Assembly (NCBI GenBank): GCA_026126065.1
Contig: JAHCJY010000003.1
Coordinates: forward strand, 531,549 to 595,548
From: Bauldia sp.
GTDB lineage: Bacteria; Pseudomonadota; Alphaproteobacteria; Rhizobiales; Kaistiaceae
Reading direction: 5' to 3'
Length of the DNA stretch: 64,000 bases
Shown in pieces: positions 9,873 to 17,899 of the stretch (position 1 is the stretch's first letter; each line of letters opens with the position of its first letter). A program made the translations under genes and the position numbers. The notes under the pieces are model-generated. The model had not been told where the DNA came from, did no database searches, and saw nothing but the letters and a program-made list of their open reading frames with translations.

Positions 9873-10855
9873 CTGAGGCTCGCCAGATAGACGGCGATGG
9901 ACCGCAGCGTCGGCCCGTCGAGTTCGTCGAAGGATGGCATGCGCGCTCCCGGCTTGATCGCCTGCGCATCGGTGACCCACGCCGCGAGCGTGCCGGCATG
10001 GTTCGGCAGCGTCCCCGCCGCGATCGTGAGGCGGCTCCCGACGTGCGTGAGATCCGGGCCGATCGTGCCTGCGGCGGCCGTACCCCGCACCGCATGGCAG
10101 GCACCGCAGCCGGCGGCGACGAAAGCGCCGTGCCCGGCGACTTCCTCCTCCGTTTCCGGCTGGCGCGCATCGCCTCCCTCGGCGGCGAACCACGCGCCGA
10201 AATCCTCCGGCGTCTCCGCTCGCGCCATGAAGGCCATCAGGGCATGCTGCGTGCCGCAGAATTCCGCGCACTGGCCGCGATAGATGCCCTCGCGCTCAGC
10301 GAGGAGGGTTACGGTGTTGGTCCGGCCCGGGATCAGGTCGATCTTCCCCCCGAGCGCCGGCACCCAGAACGAGTGGATCACGTCGGCGCTCTCGAGCTCG
10401 AAGCGAACCGGCTGGCCCACCGGCAGCCGGATCTCGTTGGCCGTTTCGAATGCCGGCGAGCCGTCGGGCGCGAGATAGGCGACGCGCCACCACCACTGCT
10501 CGCCCGTCACCCGAACCGTGAGCGCGGCCCGGTCCTCCTCCGCGGCGAGTTGCCGGTCGAGCACGAAGCCGTAGGCGAGAAGGGCGGTCAGGACCACCGC
10601 GGGCAGGACCGCGCCGAGGGCAATCACCATTCGGGGACTGGCCAGCCACGCCCCTTCGGCGCGGCTTCGACGCACCGCACGCCACGCCAGCACCACGACG
10701 AGGACGCAGACGAGCGTGGCGCCGATCGTCATCGCCACGCCGAGGTCGAATACCATCCCGGCATTGCTCCCCGCCGGGTCGAGCGCCGACTGGATTGGCG
10801 TGCAGCCGGCAAGCGCAAGCGCGAGACCGGCGGGAAGGCCGCGGACGCGCGTCAT
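9869..10855 (-). CDS. ctaC: Cytochrome c oxidase subunit II with C-terminal heme c
   Basis: Product of 328 residues. The chosen start gives a lipoprotein signal (LALALAGC). Two membrane helices follow. The periplasmic CuA domain shows VTGEQWWWRVAY, HSFWVPALGGKIDLIPG and GQCAEFCGTQHALM with the copper ligands. After residue ~240 comes a cytochrome c domain with CGACH and a downstream Met (GARMPSF). This makes it a caa3-type subunit II that takes electrons through its own heme c. Its ATG overlaps the upstream cytochrome stop and its stop overlaps the ctaD start (both ATGA). Confidence 0.92.
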   Translation of the reverse strand: MTRVRGLPAGLALALAGCTPIQSALDPAGSNAGMVFDLGVAMTIGATLVCVLVVVLAWRAVRRSRAEGAWLASPRMVIALGAVLPAVVLTALLAYGFVLDRQLAAEEDRAALTVRVTGEQWWWRVAYLAPDGSPAFETANEIRLPVGQPVRFELESADVIHSFWVPALGGKIDLIPGRTNTVTLLAEREGIYRGQCAEFCGTQHALMAFMARAETPEDFGAWFAAEGGDARQPETEEEVAGHGAFVAAGCGACHAVRGTAAAGTIGPDLTHVGSRLTIAAGTLPNHAGTLAAWVTDAQAIKPGARMPSFDELDGPTLRSIAVYLASLR

Positions 10856-11223
10856 CTGAGCGACGCCAGGAATGCTGCGACGTCGATCGCCTGGGCTTCG
10901 CTGAGCGGCATCGCGGGCATCGCCGTGCCCGGAACGAGCGAAGGCGCATTCCGTACGAAGGCCGCCAGCGTGCCGGGATCGTTCGGCAGCGTGCCCGCAA
11001 TGAAATTGCGATTGCCTAGGCCCGCGAGGGACGGCCCGACCGTCCCGTCGGCTGCGCGGATTCCCGGGATCGAATGGCACGCGCCGCAGGCAAGGGATGC
11101 GACGGTCGTCCGGCCGTCCTCGGCATCGCCGCGCCCGGCGTCAGCGCGCGCGACCGGCGGCTTGTCACAGCCCCAGAGGAGAGCGAGGGCGGGGAGGAGG
11201 GCAAAGGCTGTTGGCAGGCGCAT
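10852..11223 (-). CDS. Lipoprotein cytochrome c of the oxidase operon
   Basis: Product of 123 residues with a lipobox (LLWGC) after a hydrophobic signal, one heme site CGACH and a probable Met ligand in GTAMPAMPLSE. The layout of the heme domain (SLACGACHSIPG, then GPSLAGLGNR and GTLPNDPGTLAAFV) strongly resembles the heme c domain at the end of CtaC, so the two probably share a duplication origin. As first gene of the ctaC-ctaD-ctaG operon it is a likely electron donor to the oxidase. The start at 11223 is chosen for the signal peptide; upstream in-frame sequence lacks one. Confidence 0.85.
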   Translation of the reverse strand: MRLPTAFALLPALALLWGCDKPPVARADAGRGDAEDGRTTVASLACGACHSIPGIRAADGTVGPSLAGLGNRNFIAGTLPNDPGTLAAFVRNAPSLVPGTAMPAMPLSEAQAIDVAAFLASLR

Positions 11224-11336
11224 CGGTCCGTTCCTCGCGGGCCGTATCCGGACGCAATGCAGCGATCGAGCGAAGGTTCCCGTCCGGAACAAACCGGCGC
11301 GCCGCCAAGTTGCATCCCCATGGTGCGGGAACTCCG

Positions 11337-12437
11337 ATGAGCAGGCGGCGGCGGTTCGTCCTCGGCATCGCCGGATTGGTCGTGGCCGCGATCGTGGCTG
11401 CCGCAGGGTTCGTGTGGGGTGGCTTCTACAGCGTCGCCGCGTCGGCCCCCCACAACCGCGTCGTGGAGTGGCTCCTCGACATCGGCATGCAGCGGTCGGT
11501 GGTCGCCCACGCGCCCGAAACGCCGCCGCCGGCGCTCGACGATCCTGCCCTTATTGTTGCGGGTCTCCGTCACTTCGAACCGAACTGCGCGCCCTGCCAT
11601 GGTGCGCCGGGCATCCTGCCCGAGCCTCAGACCCGCGCGATGCTCCCGGTGCCGCCGGACCTTGCCACCAAGATCGACCGGTTCAACGACAACGAATTGT
11701 TCTGGATCATCGAGAACGGCCTCAAATACACCGGCATGCCAGGCTGGCCGGCCGCGGGCCGCGACGATGAGGTCTGGGCGGTCGTGGCCTTCGTGCGGCT
11801 GTTGCCGGGCATGACGGCGGAAGCCTTCGATGCCCTCGCGGGCAGTCCCGCGCCGGCAGCCGGCGCGGGGGTCGCAACGCTCGTGGCCGAGGGACCACCC
11901 GACGCGGACATTGCCGCCTGCGCACGCTGCCACGGAATGGATGGTGGAGGGCACCCGAGCGGTGCCTTCCCGCGGATCGCCGGATTGCCCGCCGCCTACA
12001 TCGAAGCCGAACTCGAAGCCTTCGCCACCGGCCGGCGTCCGAGCGGCATCATGGCGCCCGCAGCTGTAGCGCTGTCCGCCGCGGAGCGCGCCGCCGTCGC
12101 CGCCTATTATGGCGCGATCATTCCACCGCCGGTCCCGGCCGCCCCGCCCGCCGATGACGCGGCATCCGCCATGGCGGGCGCGCTCGTGGCCACCGGCGAC
12201 AATCGTCGCGCCATCCCGCCCTGCGCGTCCTGCCACCTTCAGCCGGGTGTCGATGCCCCGCCGCTCACCGGCCAGTTCGCGAACTACCTCGAGGCGCAGC
12301 TCCGCCTGTTCCGTGCCGGCACACGCCGGGATCAGGTCATGACGACGATCGCGTCGTTGCTGACCGACGCCGAGATCGCGGCGCTTGCACAGTGGTTTGC
12401 AGCTTCCCCGCCGGCCGTTCCGGCACCGATGCGATGA
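11337..12437 (+). CDS. Triheme membrane-anchored cytochrome c
   Basis: Product of 366 residues. Residues ~1-30 are an uncleaved-looking membrane anchor after an Arg-rich start. Three c-type heme sites follow, CAPCH, CARCH and CASCH, each in a separate small cytochrome domain. The last two resemble the paired class I domains of cytochrome c4 and alcohol dehydrogenase subunit II. It is divergent from the oxidase operon with 113 bases between the starts, which suggests co-regulation and a role carrying electrons to the caa3 oxidase or from a periplasmic dehydrogenase. Its last 101 bases overlap the convergent cation-efflux gene. Confidence 0.85.
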   Translation: MSRRRRFVLGIAGLVVAAIVAAAGFVWGGFYSVAASAPHNRVVEWLLDIGMQRSVVAHAPETPPPALDDPALIVAGLRHFEPNCAPCHGAPGILPEPQTRAMLPVPPDLATKIDRFNDNELFWIIENGLKYTGMPGWPAAGRDDEVWAVVAFVRLLPGMTAEAFDALAGSPAPAAGAGVATLVAEGPPDADIAACARCHGMDGGGHPSGAFPRIAGLPAAYIEAELEAFATGRRPSGIMAPAAVALSAAERAAVAAYYGAIIPPPVPAAPPADDAASAMAGALVATGDNRRAIPPCASCHLQPGVDAPPLTGQFANYLEAQLRLFRAGTRRDQVMTTIASLLTDAEIAALAQWFAASPPAVPAPMR

Positions 12438-13371
12438 GGACGACGTCGGGGTCGTGGACCCGCCAGTCCACCTGCTCGGCGGTGTCGCGCACGATCCTGG
12501 CAAAGTCGTCGGGCAGCCCGGCGCCGGCGGGCGCGGTGATGTGAATGACGCCGGTCACCAGCCGGCCGTCCTCGCGGAACCGGACGTCGGCGGTGTCCAC
12601 GAATTCGAGCGCCAGGACGGCCTTCCGCACCTTGCCGACAATCGGATCGGGCAGGTGTCCTTCGATCGTCGTCGGCCGCTCGTCCGCAAGGTCGCGGATC
12701 GAGCGCCCGACATGGGTGAATCCGTCGTGCAGGATCGCCACCGCAATGACGATGGCCGCGCCGGAATCGACCCACCACCAGCCGATCAGGATGCCTCCGA
12801 CCCCGAGGAGGGCTGCCACCCCGGTCATCCAGTCGGCTTTCTGCATGCTGGCGTCGGCCACCAGGACCTTGTCGTGGATCGCCCGCGCGAGCGGCAGCTT
12901 CAGCCGGCCGAGGATTACCGCCGGGATGGTGCTGTACAGGATCGCCGCCAGCATCAGCCACGCCTCCGAAATGGCGGTGCCGAACACGACGACATTGCCG
13001 ATCACCGGCCGCTCGGCGGCGAAGAGGGCAATCACGTTCTCGACGAACAGGAAGACGCCGAGGAGAAGCGTCGCCACCGCCCCGACGAGATAGGCAATGG
13101 AGACCGCACGGAACGTGCCGAAGGGGAACCGCCGACTCGGAGGCTTGCGCTCGATGCGAACCGCCACGAGGAAGGCGACGGCGGGCGCGATCGAGATGAG
13201 GTCCTCGATGAACGCACTTCGGACTGCCTGCGATGCGCCGGAGACGAGGAAGAGGGCGAGCGCCGACGACAGGAGGGCGCCGATGGTCACCCATTCCAGC
13301 CGTATGGCGCGCGTCCGGACCGCCGCCTTGTCGGGTGGCCAGCGGAACGGCCTCTTCTGCATGTCCGCCAC
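12337..13371 (-). CDS. Cation diffusion facilitator (CDF) family transporter
   Basis: Product of 344 residues. GTG at 13371 is chosen because GAGG lies 7 bases upstream; an in-frame ATG at 13362 is the alternative. About six membrane helices. CDF hallmarks are FIEDLISIAPAVAFLVAV, RRFPFGTFRAVSIAY, and the second metal half-site VADASMQKADWMTGVAALLG; the cytoplasmic tail folds as the usual small alpha-beta domain (VDTADVRFREDGRLV). These proteins export divalent cations such as Zn2+, Fe2+ or Mn2+ by proton antiport; the substrate cannot be told. The last ~34 codons overlap the triheme cytochrome gene on the other strand and encode an Arg/Ser-rich tail, probably dispensable. Confidence 0.82.
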   Translation of the reverse strand: MADMQKRPFRWPPDKAAVRTRAIRLEWVTIGALLSSALALFLVSGASQAVRSAFIEDLISIAPAVAFLVAVRIERKPPSRRFPFGTFRAVSIAYLVGAVATLLLGVFLFVENVIALFAAERPVIGNVVVFGTAISEAWLMLAAILYSTIPAVILGRLKLPLARAIHDKVLVADASMQKADWMTGVAALLGVGGILIGWWWVDSGAAIVIAVAILHDGFTHVGRSIRDLADERPTTIEGHLPDPIVGKVRKAVLALEFVDTADVRFREDGRLVTGVIHITAPAGAGLPDDFARIVRDTAEQVDWRVHDPDVVLIASVPERPAGKLQTTVQAPRSRRRSATTRSSS

Positions 13372-13659
13372 TACACGACCTCGGCCACCAACGGCGCCCC
13401 CCGGGCGAACGCCGGGAGCCTACGCGCGTTCCGGCGGGACAGGAACCAAACGGGGCTCGCCGCGGTTTGAAACGAAAGAAACGTCGGGGAGTTAGTCACG
13501 GCCGCTCGCCTTCCACTCGCGATGCCGAGGCCACCGCTGCGCCGGATCGCGCGCGACACGGCCCCTTCCGTCAGCCCGACCGCCGCCGCGAGCACCTCTG
13601 GAACCACCGCCATCGCTCGGATAGGCATCATGCTATCCGGAACGGGAGAGGTACGTTTG

Positions 13660-14061
13660 ATGGAACTGAAGCGCGGACGTCTGATCGATCACGTGCACCT
13701 TAGAACCCGAGACCTCGCAGCGAGTCAGGCCTTCTACACCGCGACTCTCGAAGCGCTCGGGATCCAAGTGACGGCGGGAGACGGACACTTCTTCGTTGAC
13801 GAACTCTGGGTTGACCGCGGCGAGACTTCGAGCCGCATTCATCTCGCGTTCCAGGCGGCCGATCGCGCGGCGGTCGAGCGCTGGTATGCGGCCGGACTTG
13901 CTGCGGGCGGGCGGGACAACGGCGCGCCCGGCGAGCGCAACTATCACCCGGGCTACTACGCGGCCTTCCTGCTCGATCCGGACGGCAACAACATCGAGGC
14001 GGTCTTCCACGGCCCTTCGGAGCGGTCCGCCGAGGCGGTCGTGGTGCGGCCGCTCGGTTGA
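13660..14061 (+). CDS. VOC (glyoxalase/bleomycin-resistance) family protein
   Basis: Product of 133 residues, started at the ATG with GGGAGAG upstream; a longer frame exists but is Arg/Ala-rich. A single VOC module: IDHVHLRTRDLAASQAFYTATLEALG at the start and YYAAFLLDPDGNNIEAVFHG at the end, with the family's metal-ligand positions (His of DHVHL, Glu of NIEAVF). Enzymes of this fold include glyoxalases, dioxygenases and fosfomycin-type resistance proteins, so the substrate is open. It is followed by 240 bases with no recognisable feature, then hisC. Confidence 0.8.
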   Translation: MELKRGRLIDHVHLRTRDLAASQAFYTATLEALGIQVTAGDGHFFVDELWVDRGETSSRIHLAFQAADRAAVERWYAAGLAAGGRDNGAPGERNYHPGYYAAFLLDPDGNNIEAVFHGPSERSAEAVVVRPLG

Positions 14062-14301
14062 GATCCGCGGAACGGCCGTGCCCCAGCGCGTCCGTTCGGA
14101 CGGACTCTCGAGCAGCCTCACAGACGGGTTTGGGGGCCCAACCGGACCAGGTCCGGGCACCACCTTGCCGAGGCGGCGCGCGCCGCGCTCGCCGCGGCGG
14201 TGCTCCCGTTCGTTGGCGAGTACCGCGCCGCCCGCGTGCTTCCTTGACCTGGCCCCGCAGACGCCTCATCGCTGGCGCGTTGCACGGCGTGAGGTACATG
14301 C

Positions 14302-15363
14302 GTGAGCCGCTACTGGTCCGAGCTTGCCCGGGGACTGTCGCCCTACGTTCCGGGTGAACAGCCGAAGATCCCGGGCCTGGTGAAGCTCAACACCAATGAG
14401 AGCCCGTTCGGGCCGTCGCCCCGGGCGCTCGACGCCATCCGGGCAGCCGCCACGGACTCGCTCCGCCTCTACCCGGACCCGCAGTCGACGCGGCTCCGCG
14501 AGGCGCTGGCCCGATATCATGACGTGGCCCCGGAGAACGTCTTCGTCGGCAACGGCTCGGACGAGGTGCTGGCCCACGCTTTCGTCGCCCTCCTCAAGCA
14601 GGGGGCGCCGGTGCTGTTTCCGGACGTTACATACGCATTCTACCCGGTGTACTGCCGGCTCTTCGGCCTCGCCTACGAGACGGTCCCGGTCGATGACGAC
14701 ATGCGCGTGGATCCCGCCGGCTTTCTCGGTCGCGGCGGCGCCATCGTCATCGCCAACCCCAACGCGCCCACCGGGATGGCGCTGTCGCGGGCAGCGATCG
14801 CGAAGCTGCTCGCCGACCGATCAGACGCTCCGGTGGTGATCGACGAGGCCTATGTCGACTTCGGCGCGGAGAGCGTGGTCCCGCTCGTCCGCGACCACCC
14901 CAACCTCCTGGTCGTCCAGACCTTCTCGAAGTCTCGCGCGCTGGCCGGGCTCCGCGTCGGCTATGCGATCGGGAACGCCGGCCTCGTCGAGGGCCTTGCG
15001 CGCGTGAAGGACAGCTTCAATTCCTATCCCCTCGGCCGACCGGCTGAGGCAGGCGCGGTCGCGGCCATCGAGGACGCCCCCCATTTCCAGCGCACACGGT
15101 TGGCCGTCATCGCCAACCGGGCCTCGCTTGCCACGAGCCTCGAAGGCCTTGGATTCGAAGTGTTGCCGTCGAGCGCCAACTTCGTCTTCGCGCGTCACCC
15201 CGGGCATCAAGGCAAGGCGCTCGCCTCGGCCCTCCGCGATCGCGCAGTGCTCGTCCGGCATTTCGAAGGGCCGCGCGTCGACGACTACCTCCGGATCACC
15301 GTGGGCTCCGTCTCGGAACTGGTGCGTTTGACCGAGGCCCTGGCGGAGATCATCGGGGCGTGA
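14302..15363 (+). CDS. hisC: Histidinol-phosphate aminotransferase
   Basis: Product of 353 residues, usual for HisC. GTG start with GAGG 8 bases upstream. It is a PLP-dependent aminotransferase of fold type I: LNTNESPFGPSP, RLYPDPQSTRLREALA, GNGSDEVLAHAF, NPNAPTGMALS, DEAYVDFG, and the PLP lysine in TFSKSRALAGLRVGY. HisC converts imidazole-acetol phosphate to histidinol phosphate with glutamate; many alphaproteobacterial relatives also act on aromatic amino-acid precursors. It lies outside any his operon here, so it could be a second, broader-range paralogue. Confidence 0.85.
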   Translation: MSRYWSELARGLSPYVPGEQPKIPGLVKLNTNESPFGPSPRALDAIRAAATDSLRLYPDPQSTRLREALARYHDVAPENVFVGNGSDEVLAHAFVALLKQGAPVLFPDVTYAFYPVYCRLFGLAYETVPVDDDMRVDPAGFLGRGGAIVIANPNAPTGMALSRAAIAKLLADRSDAPVVIDEAYVDFGAESVVPLVRDHPNLLVVQTFSKSRALAGLRVGYAIGNAGLVEGLARVKDSFNSYPLGRPAEAGAVAAIEDAPHFQRTRLAVIANRASLATSLEGLGFEVLPSSANFVFARHPGHQGKALASALRDRAVLVRHFEGPRVDDYLRITVGSVSELVRLTEALAEIIGA

Positions 15364-15364
15364 A

Positions 15365-15422
15365 GTGGTGACCGGAGGTAGAGTCGAGCGACGACCCCGA
15401 CTTGCTCCACCGGCCACCACTC
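15365..15422 (+). terminator. Imperfect long hairpin after hisC
   Basis: AGTGGTGACCGGAGG just after the hisC stop can pair imperfectly with CCACCGGCCACCACT about 30 bases later (two mismatches in the core 14). There is no strict T run, only cactctttgg afterwards. A candidate end for hisC. Confidence 0.3.
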
Positions 15423-15433
15423 ACTCTTTGGCC

Positions 15434-15658
15434 TCACCCCTCCCGCCAGCCGCGATGCAGCGGCTCGTCCTGGAGGCCGAGGTCGCGCCGCAGGTAACCG
15501 GAGATCGGCAGTTCGGAGGTCCGGCGAGCCTCCCGCCGCCGCAGCCGCCCGAGCGCCGCGCCGACGGCGGCCACGGTCGCTGCGACGGCGATCGAGATGC
15601 CGCCGATGGTCCTGGAATCCCGGGCGGATGCCCGGTCGTCTGTCCGTGCAATAGACAT
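15434..15658 (-). CDS. Small hypothetical membrane protein
   Basis: A possible 74-residue protein, not recognised. It has one hydrophobic segment (residues ~19-36, ISIAVAATVAAVGAALG), a basic Arg-rich stretch, then a tail with SGYLRRDLGLQDEPLHRGW, faintly like the LRDIGL ending of small alphaproteobacterial DUF1127 proteins. The nearest purine-rich stretch (GCAAGG) is too close to the ATG for a good ribosome site. The antisense frames are clearly non-coding in composition, which makes this the best candidate in the gap between hisC and oppA, but it may be spurious. Confidence 0.4.
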   Translation of the reverse strand: MSIARTDDRASARDSRTIGGISIAVAATVAAVGAALGRLRRREARRTSELPISGYLRRDLGLQDEPLHRGWREG

Positions 15659-15945
15659 TGCCTTGCCGCGGTGGTCGTCCCACCCGCGGTCCCAAATTCG
15701 AAGATGAACAACAGACCCCGCGTCATGCGCATGACATGCGCGGACGCTGGCATCCGGGTGGCGTTGGAGGTGGGAAATTCCGCGACCGGCGAAGCCTATT
15801 GCCGGCCGATCTGCCCTACGAGCAGCGCCCGCTCATTCGAAGCCGGCGAAAGGGTCCCACACGGTACTGCGAAGGGTCATTGAAATTCATGCGGCCCTCC
15901 TTTCCTGCGAGGGGTGAAGCGGAAGGGCAGTCGTATAAGCCGGAT

Positions 15946-16020
15946 GCGGGCGATTCGGAAGCCCGCGGGAAGATTTTTTTTGGGGCGGCCACGCCGTGTG
16001 GCCGGCTGGCAACATGCCAG
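15946..16020 (+). promoter_or_regulatory. Hairpin/T-run cluster upstream of the opp operon
   Basis: GCGGGC-9-GCCCGC (15946-15966) is followed after 7 bases by eight Ts (15974-15981), then by two more hairpins: GGCCAC-GCCGT-GTGGCC (15987-16003) and CTGGCAACATGCCAG (16006-16020). All sit about 225-300 bases before the oppA start. This could be a terminator or attenuator in a long opp leader, or just an end for an upstream transcript. The rest of 15659-16245 shows nothing else I recognise. Confidence 0.35.
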
Positions 16021-16245
16021 GGCTCTTGCAACGAAGAGTGGCGGAATTTCGCCGTTCTTCTCAATAGGGGCCCGCGGCGGGCATCCGTGGTCCGCTTCTT
16101 GCGTTAACCCGTGTGACGGAATTGCGACCGACCCGGACTTTGGCGGGCTGGTTGACTGGCGCCAGAAGTCGTTTGCAGATTGAGCGGCCGGGCCCGGCTT
16201 TCTCCGGCAAGACGAGTGCAACGCCGCATAAGGAGAGCTCCAGAC

Positions 16246-17835
16246 ATGAAATTCGTACCCCTTGCCAAGTTCGCTGCGGTCACCGCCGCGCTGGCAATCA
16301 GCTTCTCGGTGGCCGCCGGAGCCCAGACGCTCCGGACCTTCAATGGCGGCGAGCCAGCCTCGCTTGATCCGCACCGCGTTTCCGGCGACTGGGAGAACCG
16401 GATCGTCGGCGACTATCTCGAAGGTCTGATGACCGAGGACGTCAACGCAACGCCGATCCTCGGCCAGGCCGCGTCCTACACCATTTCCGACGACGGCCTC
16501 GTCTACACCTTCGTCATCCGCGACGACGCTATGTGGAGCGACGGCACGCCGGTCACCGCTGGTGACTTCGACTACGCCTTCCGGCGCCTCTTCGAGCCGG
16601 CGCGCGCGGCCGACTACGCCTATCTCCAGTACCCGATCAAGAATTCCGAAGCGATCAACGCGGGCGAGATGCCCATGGATCAGCTCGGCGTCCGGGTCAT
16701 CGACGACAAGACCATCGAGTTCACGCTCGAGCAGCCGACTCCATATTTCCTCGACGCGCTGACCCACTACACCTCCTATCCGGTGCCGCGGCACGTGGTG
16801 GAGGCGTTCGGCGACGCCTGGATCCAGCCGGCCAACATCGTCGGCAACGGTCCGTACAGCATCGTCGAGTGGATCCCGAACAGCTACATCCGCTCGGTTC
16901 GGAGCGATACCTACTACGCCGCCGCCGACGTCCAGATCGCCGAGGTCTACTACTACTCCCTCGACGACATCACGGCGGCCCTGCAGCGCTATCGCGCCGG
17001 TGAGTTCGACATCCTGACGGACTTCCCGACCGATCAGTACCAACTGCTGCAGAACCAGTACCCGGGCCAGGCGCGTGTCGCCCCGTTCCTCGGTATCTAC
17101 TACTACGTCATGAACCAGAACATGCCGGAGCTTCAGGACGTCAACGTCCGGCAGGCCCTGTCCATGGCGGTGAACCGCGACATCATCGGTCCGCAGATTC
17201 TCGGCACCGGTGAGCTTCCGGCCTATGGCTGGGTCCCGCCCGGCACTGCCAACTACCCATTCCCCGGCTTTGAGCCCGATTGGGTGGCGCTGCCCTACGA
17301 GGAGCGTGTTGCGCAGGCGACGGCGCTGATGGAGGCGGCCGGGTACACGGCCCAGAACCCGCTCAACATCCAGCTCCGCTACAACACCAACGACAACCAC
17401 CAGCGGATCGCCGTTGCGATCGCCGCGATGTGGGAACCGCTGCACGTCAACGTGACGCTGTTCAATTCGGAGGTCGCCGTCCACTACGACGCTCTCCAGG
17501 CCAACGACTTCAACGGCGTAGGCCGTGCGGGCTGGCTGATGGACTACAACGACGCCATCAACACGCTCGAACTGCTCCGCTCGGACATCATCTACAACTA
17601 CGGGCGGTACAATAACCCCGAGTTCGACGCGCTGCTGCGCCAGAGCGCGACGATCACCGACCAGGCTGCGCGTGGCGAAATCCTGCGCCAGGCGGAAGTC
17701 CTGGCGATGGAGAACTACGCGGCCCTGCCGCTGTACTACTACGTCTCCAAGAACGTGGTTTCCCCGCGTGTCCAGGGCTTCGTGGACAACGCCAAGGACA
17801 TCCACCGCACCCGCTGGCTCTCCCTGACGAACTAG
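16246..17835 (+). CDS. oppA: Peptide ABC transporter, periplasmic binding protein
   Basis: Product of 529 residues, normal for OppA/DppA cluster C binding proteins. Signal peptide residues 1-26 (ending SVAAGA before QTLRTFNGG). AAGGAG lies 10 bases before the ATG. Family signs: GEPASLDPHRVSGDWENRI at the mature start, LVYTFVIRDDAMWSDGTPVTAGDFDYAFRRL in domain one, and the NRDIIGPQILGTGELPAYGWVPPG hinge region. It captures oligopeptides in the periplasm and delivers them to OppBC. First gene of the opp operon; a perfect hairpin separates it from oppB, consistent with higher expression of the binding protein. Confidence 0.92.
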   Translation: MKFVPLAKFAAVTAALAISFSVAAGAQTLRTFNGGEPASLDPHRVSGDWENRIVGDYLEGLMTEDVNATPILGQAASYTISDDGLVYTFVIRDDAMWSDGTPVTAGDFDYAFRRLFEPARAADYAYLQYPIKNSEAINAGEMPMDQLGVRVIDDKTIEFTLEQPTPYFLDALTHYTSYPVPRHVVEAFGDAWIQPANIVGNGPYSIVEWIPNSYIRSVRSDTYYAAADVQIAEVYYYSLDDITAALQRYRAGEFDILTDFPTDQYQLLQNQYPGQARVAPFLGIYYYVMNQNMPELQDVNVRQALSMAVNRDIIGPQILGTGELPAYGWVPPGTANYPFPGFEPDWVALPYEERVAQATALMEAAGYTAQNPLNIQLRYNTNDNHQRIAVAIAAMWEPLHVNVTLFNSEVAVHYDALQANDFNGVGRAGWLMDYNDAINTLELLRSDIIYNYGRYNNPEFDALLRQSATITDQAARGEILRQAEVLAMENYAALPLYYYVSKNVVSPRVQGFVDNAKDIHRTRWLSLTN

Positions 17836-17848
17836 CGGAAACGACGTT

Positions 17849-17876
17849 GAGGCCGGCGCCGCAGGGCGCCGGCCTC
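17849..17876 (+). terminator. Perfect hairpin between oppA and oppB
   Basis: Twelve-base perfect arms (GAGGCCGGCGCC / GGCGCCGGCCTC) with a GCAG loop, starting 13 bases after oppA and ending 23 bases before oppB. There is no T run. Such intercistronic hairpins commonly protect the upstream message from 3' exonucleases and lower downstream expression. Confidence 0.6.
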
Positions 17877-17899
17877 ATCCAAAGGGGTCAGGGGACGAC

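Noticed and set aside
7371..9890. 839-codon open frame on the plus strand opposite ctaD
   Set aside because: Asp/Arg/Glu/His-rich translation with no domain, wholly antisense to an intact oxidase gene: a GC-rich shadow frame. The same holds for 50298-53102 (plus), 52087-54009 (plus), 4703-6793 (minus), 56794-58680 (plus) and 60952-62718 (plus).
13371..13631. 86-codon minus-strand frame before the VOC gene
   Set aside because: No ribosome site, Arg/Ala-rich, and lies in the presumed promoter region of CDF and VOC genes.
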